From NCBI GenBank assembly GCA_047345645.1, contig JBLEFH010000001.1: a stretch of DNA of 64,000 nucleotides. One strand, 5' to 3'. Below are positions 43,885 through 52,943 of the stretch, in pieces (positions within the stretch are counted from its first letter, which is position 1; each line of letters opens with the position of its first letter). The translations under genes were made by a program, and so were the position numbers. Origin of the DNA: JBLEFH01 sp047345645. Its GTDB lineage: Bacteria; Pseudomonadota; Alphaproteobacteria; Rhodobacterales; Rhodobacteraceae. The notes under the pieces are model-generated. The model was not told where the DNA came from, ran no database searches, and saw only the letters and a program-made list of their open reading frames with translations.

Positions 43885-45438
43885 ATGACGCCGTTCAAAG
43901 CCCCCGTTGACGATATTTTCTTCAGCCTCCGCGAGATTGCGGGGGCCGGGGATCTGCCCGATTGGGACGCGGATCTCTCGCAGGAAATCACGTCGCATTT
44001 CGCCAGTTTCGCCGAAGGGGCGCTGGCCCCCTTGAATGAGGTGGGCGACCGCGAGGGCTGCCGTCTGGAGAATGGCCGGGTGCGGATGCCGGACGGGTTT
44101 GGCACAGCTTATCAAGAGCTTGCGGAAAGCGGCTGGCAAGGTCTCACCGCGCCGGAGCGTTTTGGCGGGCAGGATATGGACCACCTCACCGCCGCCGCCA
44201 TTTCGGAAATTTTCTCCGGCGCGAACCATGCGTTGCAAATGGTGACAGGCCTTGTGCCGGGTGCGGTCTCGACCCTGCTCAACTACGGCAGCGAGGATCA
44301 GCAGGCGGCCTATATCCCGAAGCTCGCCTCCGGCGAATGGCTCTCGACCATGTGCCTGACCGAGCCGCAAGCGGGCTCCGATCTCAGCACCATCCGCACC
44401 AAGGCCGAGCAAACCGACGATGGCTGGGCGCTGACGGGGGAGAAGATTTTCATCTCCGGCGGCGATCAGGACATGTCGGACGGGATCCTGCATCTCGTCC
44501 TCGCCCGCACCGGCGACAAGGCAGATGGGGTGAAGGGCCTGTCGCTGTTTGTCTGTCCTTCGGAGGTCGACGGCGTGCGCAACGGCGTCTCCGTGACCCG
44601 GATCGAGGAGAAAATGGGGCTCCACGCCTCGCCAACCTGCCAGCTTGCTTTTGAAGGCGCGACCGCGGAGTTGATGGGCGAGGAAGGCGGCGGGCTCGCC
44701 GCGATGTTTACCATGATGAACCACGCCCGGCTCGACGTGGCGCTTCAGGGCGTTGCGCATGCTGCACGCGCCCATGATATTGCGAAAACCTATGCGGCCG
44801 AGCGCAAACAGGGGCGCAAGGCGGATGGCAGCCCGGCGGTCCTTGCCGATCATCCCGACGTGCAGCGGATGCTCGATGAGCAGCAGATCCTCGCGCAAGG
44901 CGCGCGGGCCATGTGCCATATCGCGCTGGTGGCGTTGGAGCGGGGCGAACAGCCCGCGCTGGTCGAATTCCTGACGTCGCTTTGCAAATATTTCGGCTCG
45001 GATGCAGGGATCAAGGCGGCGGATCTCGGGATGCAAGTCCTTGGCGGCTATGGTTATCTCGAAGAATATGGGCTGTCCCAAGTCTGGCGCGATGCGCGGA
45101 TCACGTCGATCTATGAGGGTGCGAACGGCATCCATGCGCTGACCCTCGCGACCCGTGGATTGAAGCTGGACGGCGGCAAAGGCGCGGATGATTTCGCGGC
45201 GCTCGTGGCGGATCTGGGCGGGGAGACCCCTGAAATTGCAACCAAACTCGACACATGGCGCGGCTTGCGGGCCGAGGTGGAAGCGCATGAGCGCCCCGCC
45301 GAACTGGCCCATAGCTTCGCGGAAGCTTCTGCGCGGCTCTTTCTCGCCGCTATTTGGCTGCGCATGGCGGAGGCCGCCAAGGGCACCGAGCGCGCCGAGG
45401 ATTGCGACCGGCTTCTGGCCCGTCTGCTCAAAGATTAA
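43885..45438 (+). CDS. Acyl-CoA dehydrogenase (long C-terminal type)
   Basis: This 517-residue flavoenzyme is read from the ATG at 43885, after GTGAGGACGAT. FAD/substrate motifs are MCLTEPQAGSDLS (about residues 155-167) and KIFISGGDQD. The catalytic glutamate is probably in SIYEGANGIHAL. The size places it in the branch with an extra C-terminal domain (usually near 590 residues), so it is somewhat short. In this cluster it could act on an aryl-propanoyl-CoA, desaturating the side chain before hydration. Confidence 0.87.
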   Translation: MTPFKAPVDDIFFSLREIAGAGDLPDWDADLSQEITSHFASFAEGALAPLNEVGDREGCRLENGRVRMPDGFGTAYQELAESGWQGLTAPERFGGQDMDHLTAAAISEIFSGANHALQMVTGLVPGAVSTLLNYGSEDQQAAYIPKLASGEWLSTMCLTEPQAGSDLSTIRTKAEQTDDGWALTGEKIFISGGDQDMSDGILHLVLARTGDKADGVKGLSLFVCPSEVDGVRNGVSVTRIEEKMGLHASPTCQLAFEGATAELMGEEGGGLAAMFTMMNHARLDVALQGVAHAARAHDIAKTYAAERKQGRKADGSPAVLADHPDVQRMLDEQQILAQGARAMCHIALVALERGEQPALVEFLTSLCKYFGSDAGIKAADLGMQVLGGYGYLEEYGLSQVWRDARITSIYEGANGIHALTLATRGLKLDGGKGADDFAALVADLGGETPEIATKLDTWRGLRAEVEAHERPAELAHSFAEASARLFLAAIWLRMAEAAKGTERAEDCDRLLARLLKD

Positions 45439-45468
45439 GACGCCGCATCGCGCGGCAGGGAGGATACT

Positions 45469-47328
45469 ATGCAATATCATTATGATGGCTTTCACGCGGG
45501 CGACCCGCATCTCAAACCCCCCGCTCCGGACGCGGGGAAAACGACCGATAAAGTCGATGTGCTGATCGTTGGCTGCGGCCCGGCGGGGCTCACCCTTGCG
45601 GCGCAGCTTGCGAGTTTCCCCGAGATCACCACCCGCATTGTCGAGCGAAAATCCGGCCCGCTGGAGATGGGGCAGGCGGACGGGATCGCCTGCCGTTCGA
45701 TGGAGATGTTCGAGGCCTTCGACTTCGCGCATCTGGTCAAGAAGGAGGGCTATTGGGTCAATGAAACGACGTTTTGGAAGCCGTCGGGCGATGGCCGCAT
45801 CACCCGGTCGGACCGGATTCAGGATGTCGAGGATGATCTCTCGGAGATGCCGCATATCATCCTCAGCCAAGCGCGGGTGCATGATTTTTACCTTGATTAC
45901 ATGGCGAAATCGCCGCGTCGCCTGATGCCGGATTATGATCTCGATCTCACCGAATTGACGCGCGGCGAGGGCGATTATCCGGTGACGGCGACGCTGGAGG
46001 GCAAGGATGGAAAGACCGAGACCGTCCATGCGAAATATGTCGTCGGCTGCGATGGCGCGCGGAGCGCTGTGCGCAAATCGCTCGGCTATAGCCTCAAGGG
46101 CGAGGCGGCGCGCCAGCTTTGGGGCGTGATGGATGTGCTGCCCGTCACGAATTTTCCCGATATTCGCCTGAAAGCGGCGATCCAGTCGGGCGAGCATGGC
46201 AGCGTGCTGATCATCCCGCGTGAAGGCGGGGCGCTGGTGCGGCTCTATGTGGAACTGGATGAGCTAAAAGGCGACGAGCGCGCGGCGGACCGCAATGTCA
46301 CTGCCGAGACCCTGACCGAGCGGGTGCAAAAGGTCCTCGCGCCTTACAGTTTCGAGGTGAAAGAGGTCGCGTGGTGTTCGGCTTATGAGATCGGCCAGCG
46401 GGTCTGCGACAGTTTCGATGATCTCGGCGACGGCCCGCGTGATCGCCAGCCGCGTATTTTCATCGCCGGCGACGCGTGTCACACCCATAGCCCGAAGGCG
46501 GGGCAGGGCATGAATGTCTCCATGGCCGATACGTTCAATCTGGGCTGGAAGCTCGCCGCCGTGCTGCGCGGGCAGGCGGACCCGAAACTGCTCGACACTT
46601 ATTCCGAAGAGCGCCGCGCCAAGGCGCAGGAACTGATTGATTTCGACCGTGACATGGCGAAGCTGTTCAGCGCCACCGGGGAAGGCTCGAACGAGAAATT
46701 CCAGCAATATTTCCAGAAACATGGCCGCTACACGGCGGGGGTTGAGGCGAAATATGATCCGGGCCTGATCGTCGCCGAGGACACGCATCAGGACCGTGCC
46801 AAGGGTCTCAAGGTCGGGATGCGGTTTCACTCCGCGCCGGTGATCCGGCTGGCGGATGCGAAGCGGCAGGAGCTTGGTCACGCCTTCAATGCGGACGGTC
46901 GCTGGCGGCTCGTCGCCTTTGCGCCGAAGGGCGATGACGGGCAAACGGGCGGTGCGGTCGCGCAGCTTTGCTCGGCGCTGGAAACGGGGCTGCTCCCCCG
47001 CTATACGCCGAATGATGCGGACCGGGACGCGGTGGTCGACACCCGCGCGGTCTTCCAGAAAAGCCACCGCGCGCTGGCGCTCGACCAGATGCCGCAGCTC
47101 CTGAAACCCACCAAGGGCGCGTTGGGCCTCACCGATTACGAGAAAATCTTCTGCCCTGACCTCAAACACGGCCCCGATATCTTCGATCTGCGGGGAATCG
47201 ACCGGGAAACCGGCGCGCTCATCGTGGTCCGGCCCGACCACTATATCGCCGCGGTTTTGCCCCTTGAGGACACGGATGCGCTGGAGGCCTTCTTCGCCCG
47301 CTTCATGATTGCGCTGTCGGACCGCTAG
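45469..47328 (+). CDS. FAD-dependent aromatic monooxygenase (phenol 2-monooxygenase / 3-hydroxybenzoate 4-monooxygenase-like)
   Basis: This 619-residue flavoprotein hydroxylase has GxGxxG as VGCGPAGLTLAAQL (about residues 29-42), the DG motif CDGARSAVRKSLG and the GD motif GDACHTHSPKAGQGMN. A C-terminal ~180-residue thioredoxin-like dimerisation domain matches phenol hydroxylase and MobA-type enzymes. It would add a hydroxyl to a phenolic acid using NAD(P)H and oxygen, preparing the ring for dioxygenase cleavage. No ring-cleavage gene is in the window. The product assignment between phenol and 3-hydroxybenzoate type is uncertain. Confidence 0.85.
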   Translation: MQYHYDGFHAGDPHLKPPAPDAGKTTDKVDVLIVGCGPAGLTLAAQLASFPEITTRIVERKSGPLEMGQADGIACRSMEMFEAFDFAHLVKKEGYWVNETTFWKPSGDGRITRSDRIQDVEDDLSEMPHIILSQARVHDFYLDYMAKSPRRLMPDYDLDLTELTRGEGDYPVTATLEGKDGKTETVHAKYVVGCDGARSAVRKSLGYSLKGEAARQLWGVMDVLPVTNFPDIRLKAAIQSGEHGSVLIIPREGGALVRLYVELDELKGDERAADRNVTAETLTERVQKVLAPYSFEVKEVAWCSAYEIGQRVCDSFDDLGDGPRDRQPRIFIAGDACHTHSPKAGQGMNVSMADTFNLGWKLAAVLRGQADPKLLDTYSEERRAKAQELIDFDRDMAKLFSATGEGSNEKFQQYFQKHGRYTAGVEAKYDPGLIVAEDTHQDRAKGLKVGMRFHSAPVIRLADAKRQELGHAFNADGRWRLVAFAPKGDDGQTGGAVAQLCSALETGLLPRYTPNDADRDAVVDTRAVFQKSHRALALDQMPQLLKPTKGALGLTDYEKIFCPDLKHGPDIFDLRGIDRETGALIVVRPDHYIAAVLPLEDTDALEAFFARFMIALSDR

Positions 47329-47390
47329 GAACAGTCGCCCTCGGGGTTTTCCTCTGCTATCCTCCCGCCAACTGGGAGAAGGAGACAGTG

Positions 47391-48602
47391 ATGCCTAAGG
47401 ATACCCTCGGCCATGGGCCGGAGCTTGGAAGTTTCGAATGGAGCGATCCGATGCTGCTGGAGCAGCAGCTCACGGAAGATGAGCGGATGCTCCGCGATGC
47501 GGCCCGTGCCTTCGCAAATGACGTGCTTGCGCCGCGTGTGACCGATGCCTATCGCGAGGAAAAGGACGATCCCGATCTCTTCCCGATGATGGGCGAGGCC
47601 GGGCTGCTCGGCGTGACCGTCTCTGAAGATCTCGGCGGGCTTGGCTCCAACTATGTCACTTACGGTCTGATTGCGCGGGAAGTGGAGCGGGTGGACAGTG
47701 GCTATCGCTCCATGATGTCGGTGCAATCCTCTTTGGTAATGTATCCGATTGACGCTTACGGCTCCGAGGAGCAGCGCCAGAAATATCTGCCGAAACTCGC
47801 CTCGGGGGAGTTCATCGGCTGTTTCGGCCTGACCGAGCCCGACGCCGGGTCCGACCCCGCGGGCATGAAAACCACGGCGAAAAAGACCGAGGGTGGTTAT
47901 GTCCTCAACGGCTCGAAAATGTGGATCTCCAACTCGCCCTTCGCGGATGTCTTCGTCGTCTGGGCGAAATCCGAAGCCCATGACGGCAAGATTCGCGGTT
48001 TCGTGCTTGAGAAGGGGATGGAGGGTCTCTCCGCTCCGAAAATCGGCGGCAAACTCTCGCTCCGCGCTTCCACCACCGGCGAGATCGTCATGAACAATGT
48101 CGAGGTCGGCGAGGATGCGCTTTTGCCGAACGTGCAGGGTCTCAAGGGTCCGTTCGGCTGTCTCAACCGCGCCCGCTACGGCATCAGTTGGGGTGCCATG
48201 GGCGCGGCGGAAGCCTGCTGGCACGCGGCGCGGCAATATGGGCTGGACCGCAAACAGTTCAACAAACCGCTCGCGCAGACGCAGCTTTTCCAGAAAAAAC
48301 TGGCCGATATGCAAACGGAGATCACCCTCGGCCTGCAAGGCTCGCTCCGCCTTGGCCGCTTGATGGACGAAGGGCAAGCAGCGCCGGAGCTGGTCTCGCT
48401 CATGAAGCGGAACAACTGCGGCAAGGCGCTCGACATCGCCCGTCTCGCCCGCGACATGCATGGCGGCAACGGCATCTCCGAAGAGTTCAAGGTGATCCGC
48501 CACATGGTGAATCTGGAAACGGTGAACACCTATGAAGGCACCCATGACGTCCACGCCCTGATCCTCGGGCGCGCGCAGACGGGGTTGCAGGCGTTTTTCT
48601 AA
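47391..48602 (+). CDS. gcdH: Glutaryl-CoA dehydrogenase-like acyl-CoA dehydrogenase
   Basis: This 403-residue flavoenzyme is read from the ATG at 47391, with GGAG six bases upstream. Family motifs include RSMMSVQSSLVMYPI (about residues 107-121), CFGLTEPDAGSDP and the catalytic glutamate in NTYEGTHDVHALI. These closely resemble glutaryl-CoA dehydrogenases, which convert glutaryl-CoA to crotonyl-CoA and CO2. Its place at the end of the aromatic cluster suggests either a lower-pathway step or a related arylalkyl-CoA substrate. A terminator lies 22 bases after the stop. Confidence 0.88.
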   Translation: MPKDTLGHGPELGSFEWSDPMLLEQQLTEDERMLRDAARAFANDVLAPRVTDAYREEKDDPDLFPMMGEAGLLGVTVSEDLGGLGSNYVTYGLIAREVERVDSGYRSMMSVQSSLVMYPIDAYGSEEQRQKYLPKLASGEFIGCFGLTEPDAGSDPAGMKTTAKKTEGGYVLNGSKMWISNSPFADVFVVWAKSEAHDGKIRGFVLEKGMEGLSAPKIGGKLSLRASTTGEIVMNNVEVGEDALLPNVQGLKGPFGCLNRARYGISWGAMGAAEACWHAARQYGLDRKQFNKPLAQTQLFQKKLADMQTEITLGLQGSLRLGRLMDEGQAAPELVSLMKRNNCGKALDIARLARDMHGGNGISEEFKVIRHMVNLETVNTYEGTHDVHALILGRAQTGLQAFF

Positions 48603-48624
48603 AGCGCCTCGCATCCCGCAATAA

Positions 48625-48651
48625 AAAAGACCGGCGCGAGGCCGGTCTTTT
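48625..48651. terminator. Bidirectional terminator between convergent operons
   Basis: AAAAGACCGGC (48625-48635) and GCCGGTCTTTT (48641-48651) form an eleven-base inverted repeat with a five-base loop, A-rich on one side and T-rich on the other. It serves the aromatic cluster (+) and the second TRAP operon (-). Confidence 0.9.
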
Positions 48652-48672
48652 CGTTTTTCGGGCTGTCGCGGC

Positions 48673-49770
48673 TTATTCAGCGTCGGGCGCACATTCGCGG
48701 ATGGCTGCGACATCCGGGCCGTTCGGCGTGCGGCCGAGGTTGAACGGGGCCGAGGCGTCACGCCAGGAGGAATAGTCGTTGAGATATTCCATCATGGAGA
48801 GATAGACGCGGGCCGAGGACGGGTTCTCACAGGAGACTTCGACGATGGTCTCGTTGGCCATCTGCTGCACCTGCTCGAGCATCGCGTCGTCGTAACGGTT
48901 GATTTCGACCGCTTCGTCCCACTGCGCATAGGCTTCGGTGGCGCGCTTCTCGGTGAAGGCGAGGGACCAGAGCATGGTCGCATCCGCCGCAATCCGCAGT
49001 TTTTCCTGCGCTTCCGGCGAGATCGCATCCCAAGCCGACTGGTTGATCATCACGCCGAAGACGGACGCCGACTGGTGCCAGCCGGGGGTCGCCCAGTAAT
49101 CGGAGACCTGCTGGAAGCCTGCGGACCAGTCCACATTGGGGGTCGAGAACTCGCCGCCGTCGATCACGCCGCGCTCAAGCGCCTGATACACTTCGCCGCC
49201 AGCCATGGAGACCTGACTGCCACCGAGTTTTTCGAGAAGGCGGCCCTGCTCCAGACCCGACACCCGCAGACGCTTGCCCGCAAGGTCTTCGAGCGAGCGG
49301 ATCGGCTCGGCGGTGTGGAAGCCGGATTCGTTGTTGGTCACGCCATAGGGTAGATAGACCATGCCGAACTGGCCGTAGATATCTTCATAGATCTCTTTAC
49401 CGCCCCATTGCTGGATCCAGTTGACGTAATCGACGGCGTTGAAGAGCGACGGTGTGGTCGCCAGCGCGGAGAACGCCGGGTCACGGCCCGCCCAGTAGCC
49501 GGGCCAGTCCGCGCCGGCCTGTACGGTGTTCGATTCCACGGCGCCGAACACTTCGCCCGGCGGGACGAGCGCGCCGCCCTCATAGAACTCGATGGTGACT
49601 TCGTCGCCCACAAGCTTGTTCGCCAGATCGACGAAATGCTTGTCGGTTTCGATCAACTCCAGCGCACTCGACCATGTGGTGGTCATCGTCCACTGTTCCT
49701 GCGCCAGCGCGGTGGTTGCGCTGAGGGCGAGGCCCGACAGGCCCGCGATCATTGTGGTTTTCTTCAGCAT
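48673..49770 (-). CDS. TRAP transporter binding protein (TakP/mannitol-chloroaromatic type)
   Basis: This 365-residue binding protein is read from the ATG at 49770, after GGGAGGAAGAGCA. The signal peptide ends at TTALAQ. It has WTMTTTWSSALELIETDKHF and DLAGKRLRVSGLEQGRLLEKLGG read over residues ~130-190, features of the larger DctP subgroup that includes the 2-oxoacid binder TakP. It is the last gene of a DctQ-DctM-DctP operon on the minus strand. The substrate is unknown; proximity to the aromatic cluster is suggestive only. Confidence 0.9.
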   Translation of the reverse strand: MLKKTTMIAGLSGLALSATTALAQEQWTMTTTWSSALELIETDKHFVDLANKLVGDEVTIEFYEGGALVPPGEVFGAVESNTVQAGADWPGYWAGRDPAFSALATTPSLFNAVDYVNWIQQWGGKEIYEDIYGQFGMVYLPYGVTNNESGFHTAEPIRSLEDLAGKRLRVSGLEQGRLLEKLGGSQVSMAGGEVYQALERGVIDGGEFSTPNVDWSAGFQQVSDYWATPGWHQSASVFGVMINQSAWDAISPEAQEKLRIAADATMLWSLAFTEKRATEAYAQWDEAVEINRYDDAMLEQVQQMANETIVEVSCENPSSARVYLSMMEYLNDYSSWRDASAPFNLGRTPNGPDVAAIRECAPDAE

Positions 49771-49783
49771 TGCTCTTCCTCCC

Positions 49784-51106
49784 TTAGTTGTAGAGCGTTT
49801 CTGGAAGCCATGTGACAAGGCCGGGGAATGCCGCGACCAGGAAGCACATCAGCAGAATGAGCGCGATGAATGGCAGCACGCCCATAATGATTTGTCCGGT
49901 GCGCACCTCTCGGGGCGCGATGGCCCTCAGATAGAAGAGGGCGTAGCCGAATGGGGGTGTCAGGAAGCTGGTTTGCAGCACCACCGCCATCAGCACGACG
50001 AACCAGAGCAGGCTGATCCCCTCCATTTCCTGCACGATCGGCAGGAAGATCGGGAAGGAGAGCAGCACGATGCCGGTCCAGTCGAGGAACGCGCCGAGGA
50101 TGAAGACGATGAACAGCATCACCGCAATCAGCATCCAGGGCTGCATGTCGAGCGCGCGGATCAGCTCCTGCGTCGCGCGCAGGCCGCCGGTGATGTTGAA
50201 CACCCCGGTAAAGGCCGTTGCGCCAACGACGATGAAGAGGATCATCGCGCTGGTTTTCGCGGTCTCCGTCAATGCGCCATAGAAGCTTTCCCATGTGAAC
50301 TTGCCCCGGAAGATCACGATCAACAGAGCAAGGAACGCGCCGATGGCACTGGCTTCGGTCGCGGTTGCGACCCCTGCGAGTAGGGTGCCGAGGATGCCGA
50401 GAATCAGCACCAGCGGCGGCACCGCTTCAATCGCGAGCATCCGCAGAAGCTGGCCCGTGGGCAGTTTTTCGTCCGGCTCCACCGCGGGCGCGAGGTCCGG
50501 GCGGATCATCGAGATGATCCAGACATAAAGCGCGTAAAGGAAGCCGAGCATCACGCCGGGGATCATGGACCCCGCGAAGAGCTCACCCACCGACAGCGGC
50601 GAATAGCTGGCCATCAGGATCAGCATGATCGAGGGCGGGATCAGGATGCCGAGGCACCCCGACGCCGCGATCACACCAGTCGTCAGCGAGGGCGCATAGC
50701 CATATTGCAGCATCGGGCGGAGGGCCATCAGACCCATTACGGTGATGGAGGCGCCGATGATGCCGGTTGTTGCCGCGAGTAGGACGGAGATGAACACCAC
50801 CGCCAGCGCAAGGCCGCCACGAACGTTCGACATCAAAAGCCGTAGGCTTTCGAACATCTTATCCGTCACCCCTGAGTTGGACAGGAATTGCGCCATCAAC
50901 ACGAAGAGCGGGATGGCGATGAGGATGTAATTGTCCAGCACCTCGCCGAAGATGCGGTTGACCACGATGCCGAGAACGGCGGTCTTGCCCGCGATCACGG
51001 CGCCCAAAATGGCAGTGCCGCCGAGAACGAAGGCCAGCGGGTGACCCATGAAGAGGCCCAGCAAAAGCAGGCCGAACATGCAGAGTGCGACCAGTTCAGG
51101 TCCCAT
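49784..51106 (-). CDS. TRAP transporter large membrane subunit (DctM)
   Basis: This 440-residue permease has about twelve membrane segments. Family signatures are TTGIIGASITVMGLMALRPM (about residues 115-134) and GCLGILIPPSIMLILM. The late FLTPPFGYALFYLRA segment is characteristic of the DctM branch that pairs with TakP-like binders. It overlaps the dctQ gene by 11 bases and ends 13 bases before the binding-protein start. Confidence 0.93.
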   Translation of the reverse strand: MGPELVALCMFGLLLLGLFMGHPLAFVLGGTAILGAVIAGKTAVLGIVVNRIFGEVLDNYILIAIPLFVLMAQFLSNSGVTDKMFESLRLLMSNVRGGLALAVVFISVLLAATTGIIGASITVMGLMALRPMLQYGYAPSLTTGVIAASGCLGILIPPSIMLILMASYSPLSVGELFAGSMIPGVMLGFLYALYVWIISMIRPDLAPAVEPDEKLPTGQLLRMLAIEAVPPLVLILGILGTLLAGVATATEASAIGAFLALLIVIFRGKFTWESFYGALTETAKTSAMILFIVVGATAFTGVFNITGGLRATQELIRALDMQPWMLIAVMLFIVFILGAFLDWTGIVLLSFPIFLPIVQEMEGISLLWFVVLMAVVLQTSFLTPPFGYALFYLRAIAPREVRTGQIIMGVLPFIALILLMCFLVAAFPGLVTWLPETLYN

Positions 51107-51614
51107 GGGGCACCTCCGGATCGTAAAGCTCGTCAGCCGGGGTGAAGATCAGCTTCAGCACCTCGGCAAGCCCCTGAAGCGCCAGCAGAACCGCCGCAAC
51201 GAAGAGCGCCATCTTGAGCGGATAGACCGGCATGGCAATCGCGCCATAGGTCGTCTCTTTCTGGCCCCAGCTTGTCATGGCGAATTCCCATGTCCGCTGC
51301 GTGAACACATAGGCGAAGGGCAGGAAAAAGATGACATAGCCGAGAATATCGACGATGCGGCGCAGGCCCGGCTTCATTTTCTCGACCAGAAGATCGACGC
51401 GCACATGCGCCTGATGCTTGAGGGCATAGCCGCCGAGCAGGATGAAGTAGAAGCCATAAAGCTGCTTGCTGACGTCAAAGGCCCAGCGAGTCGGCTCGTT
51501 GAGCACGTATCGCATGATGACGTCGTAAACGATGATCGCCGCAAAGATCAGTGCGGCGACGCAAATGATACGGCCAACGATCTCGTTGAGCGCATCAATG
51601 GCGCGGATAATCAT
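51096..51614 (-). CDS. TRAP transporter small membrane subunit (DctQ)
   Basis: This 172-residue protein with four hydrophobic segments is read from the ATG at 51614, after TTTGGGAGGAACGC. The in-frame ATG at 51671 lies upstream of that site and is rejected. Conserved VYDVIMRYVLNEPTRWAFDVSK and AHVRVDLLVEKM stretches are recognisable for DctQ. It is the first gene of the second TRAP operon, with an A+T-rich leader of about 150 bases upstream. Confidence 0.9.
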   Translation of the reverse strand: MIIRAIDALNEIVGRIICVAALIFAAIIVYDVIMRYVLNEPTRWAFDVSKQLYGFYFILLGGYALKHQAHVRVDLLVEKMKPGLRRIVDILGYVIFFLPFAYVFTQRTWEFAMTSWGQKETTYGAIAMPVYPLKMALFVAAVLLALQGLAEVLKLIFTPADELYDPEVPHGT

Positions 51615-51766
51615 AAATTGCGTTCCTCCCAAAATGGCGGCGCGCCGCCAAAGTCTTCGCAACGTTGCCAAGGATGCGACGCTAGGTCAAATGGATACGC
51701 AACTTTCTTGCGCACTTTTTTCGCAGTTGCGAGCGGCCACAACGGCCTTCTTTTATTGACGTTACG

Positions 51767-52939
51767 TTAACTTGGCGAAAGCCCGCGCAGGCGCTCGGAA
51801 CGGCGGCGCAGCAATTCCAGCGTGGCCAGCAGTGCGATGGAGATGGCAACAAGGAGTGTGGCGACGGCGAGGATGGTCGGGCTGATCTGCTCGCGCAGGC
51901 CGATAAACATTTGCCATGGCAGTGTCTTTTGCTGGGCCGAGCCGACGAAGAGGACGATCACCACCTCGTCGAAGCTGGTGATGAAGGCGAAGAGCGCCCC
52001 CGAGATCACGCCCGGCATGATGAGCGGCATCTGCACTTTGAAGAAGGTCGTGACCGGGCCCGCGCCCATATTGGCGGCGGCGCGGGTCAGCGAGCGGTCG
52101 AAGCCGACGAGGGTGGCCGTGACGGTGATGATCACGAAGGGAATCCCGAGCGCCGCATGGGCGAGGACAACACCGAGATAGGTGCCCTGCAGCCCGATCC
52201 GCGAATAGAAGAAATACATGCCGGCCGCCGAGATAATCAGCGGCACGATCATCGGGGAGATCAGGATCGCCATGATCGCGCGGCGAAACGGCACATGCGG
52301 CTGGCTGAGGCCAATGGCGGCGAGGGTGCCGAACACGACGGCGAGCAGCGTTGCCACCGGCGCGATGGTCAGCGAATTGCGCAGGGCGCTCTGCCAGTCG
52401 GCGGTGTTAAAGAAGTCGCGGTAATGGCGGAGCGAATAGCCGTCCGGGTCCAGCGCCAGCATTTCCGGCGTGAAGGTAAAGAAGTTCTGCGCGTTGAAAC
52501 TGAGCGGCATCACCACAAGGATCGGCGTGATCAGGGAGATGAAGATCGCCCCGCAGATCACGAGGAAGGTGTAATGCCAGAGGACCTGCCCCGCCGTTGC
52601 ATAGGGCGGGAGCGCGTCGCGATAGGTGCCGGTGGCGAGCCAGAAGATGATCCAGGCGAAGAACGCGCCGAACAGCGCCCCAACGATGGCCCCCGAGAGC
52701 TGCGCGCCGAGAAAGCCGAGCAGGGTGAAGACCGCCACCGTGCCCCAGAAGGCGGAGCGCTTTTGCGGAAACACCTTCATGAAAAACAGCGTCATCCCGG
52801 CGGAGACGAGTGCGCCGATGATCGCGCCCGTGAGGCCGGAGCCTTGCGCCGTGCCGACGAACAGCCCGGCCAGCGCGCCGAAGGCGGCGACCACGGGGGC
52901 GACGAAGCTGACGGGCTGTGTGATTGCGCGTTGGATCAT
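51767..52939 (-). CDS. PotC-like ABC permease with N-terminal membrane extension
   Basis: This is a 390-residue permease. Residues about 125-380 form a normal PotC/ModB-type domain with its EAA loop (RAAANMGAGPVTTFFKVQMPL, about 285-305). The first ~115 residues add four or so extra hydrophobic segments (AALAGLFVGTAQG, IGALVSAGMTLFF, LLGFLGAQLSGAIVG and following). Typical PotC proteins are about 260-280 residues. It is the last gene of a polyamine/opine-type operon. Confidence 0.88.
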   Translation of the reverse strand: MIQRAITQPVSFVAPVVAAFGALAGLFVGTAQGSGLTGAIIGALVSAGMTLFFMKVFPQKRSAFWGTVAVFTLLGFLGAQLSGAIVGALFGAFFAWIIFWLATGTYRDALPPYATAGQVLWHYTFLVICGAIFISLITPILVVMPLSFNAQNFFTFTPEMLALDPDGYSLRHYRDFFNTADWQSALRNSLTIAPVATLLAVVFGTLAAIGLSQPHVPFRRAIMAILISPMIVPLIISAAGMYFFYSRIGLQGTYLGVVLAHAALGIPFVIITVTATLVGFDRSLTRAAANMGAGPVTTFFKVQMPLIMPGVISGALFAFITSFDEVVIVLFVGSAQQKTLPWQMFIGLREQISPTILAVATLLVAISIALLATLELLRRRSERLRGLSPS

Positions 52940-52943
52940 GACC

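Noticed and set aside
43591..46197. Very long open frame on the minus strand opposite the esterase, acyl-CoA dehydrogenase and monooxygenase genes
   Set aside because: It is antisense to three convincing genes in G+C-rich DNA, where the opposite frame often lacks stops. Its product is Arg/His-rich with no domain.
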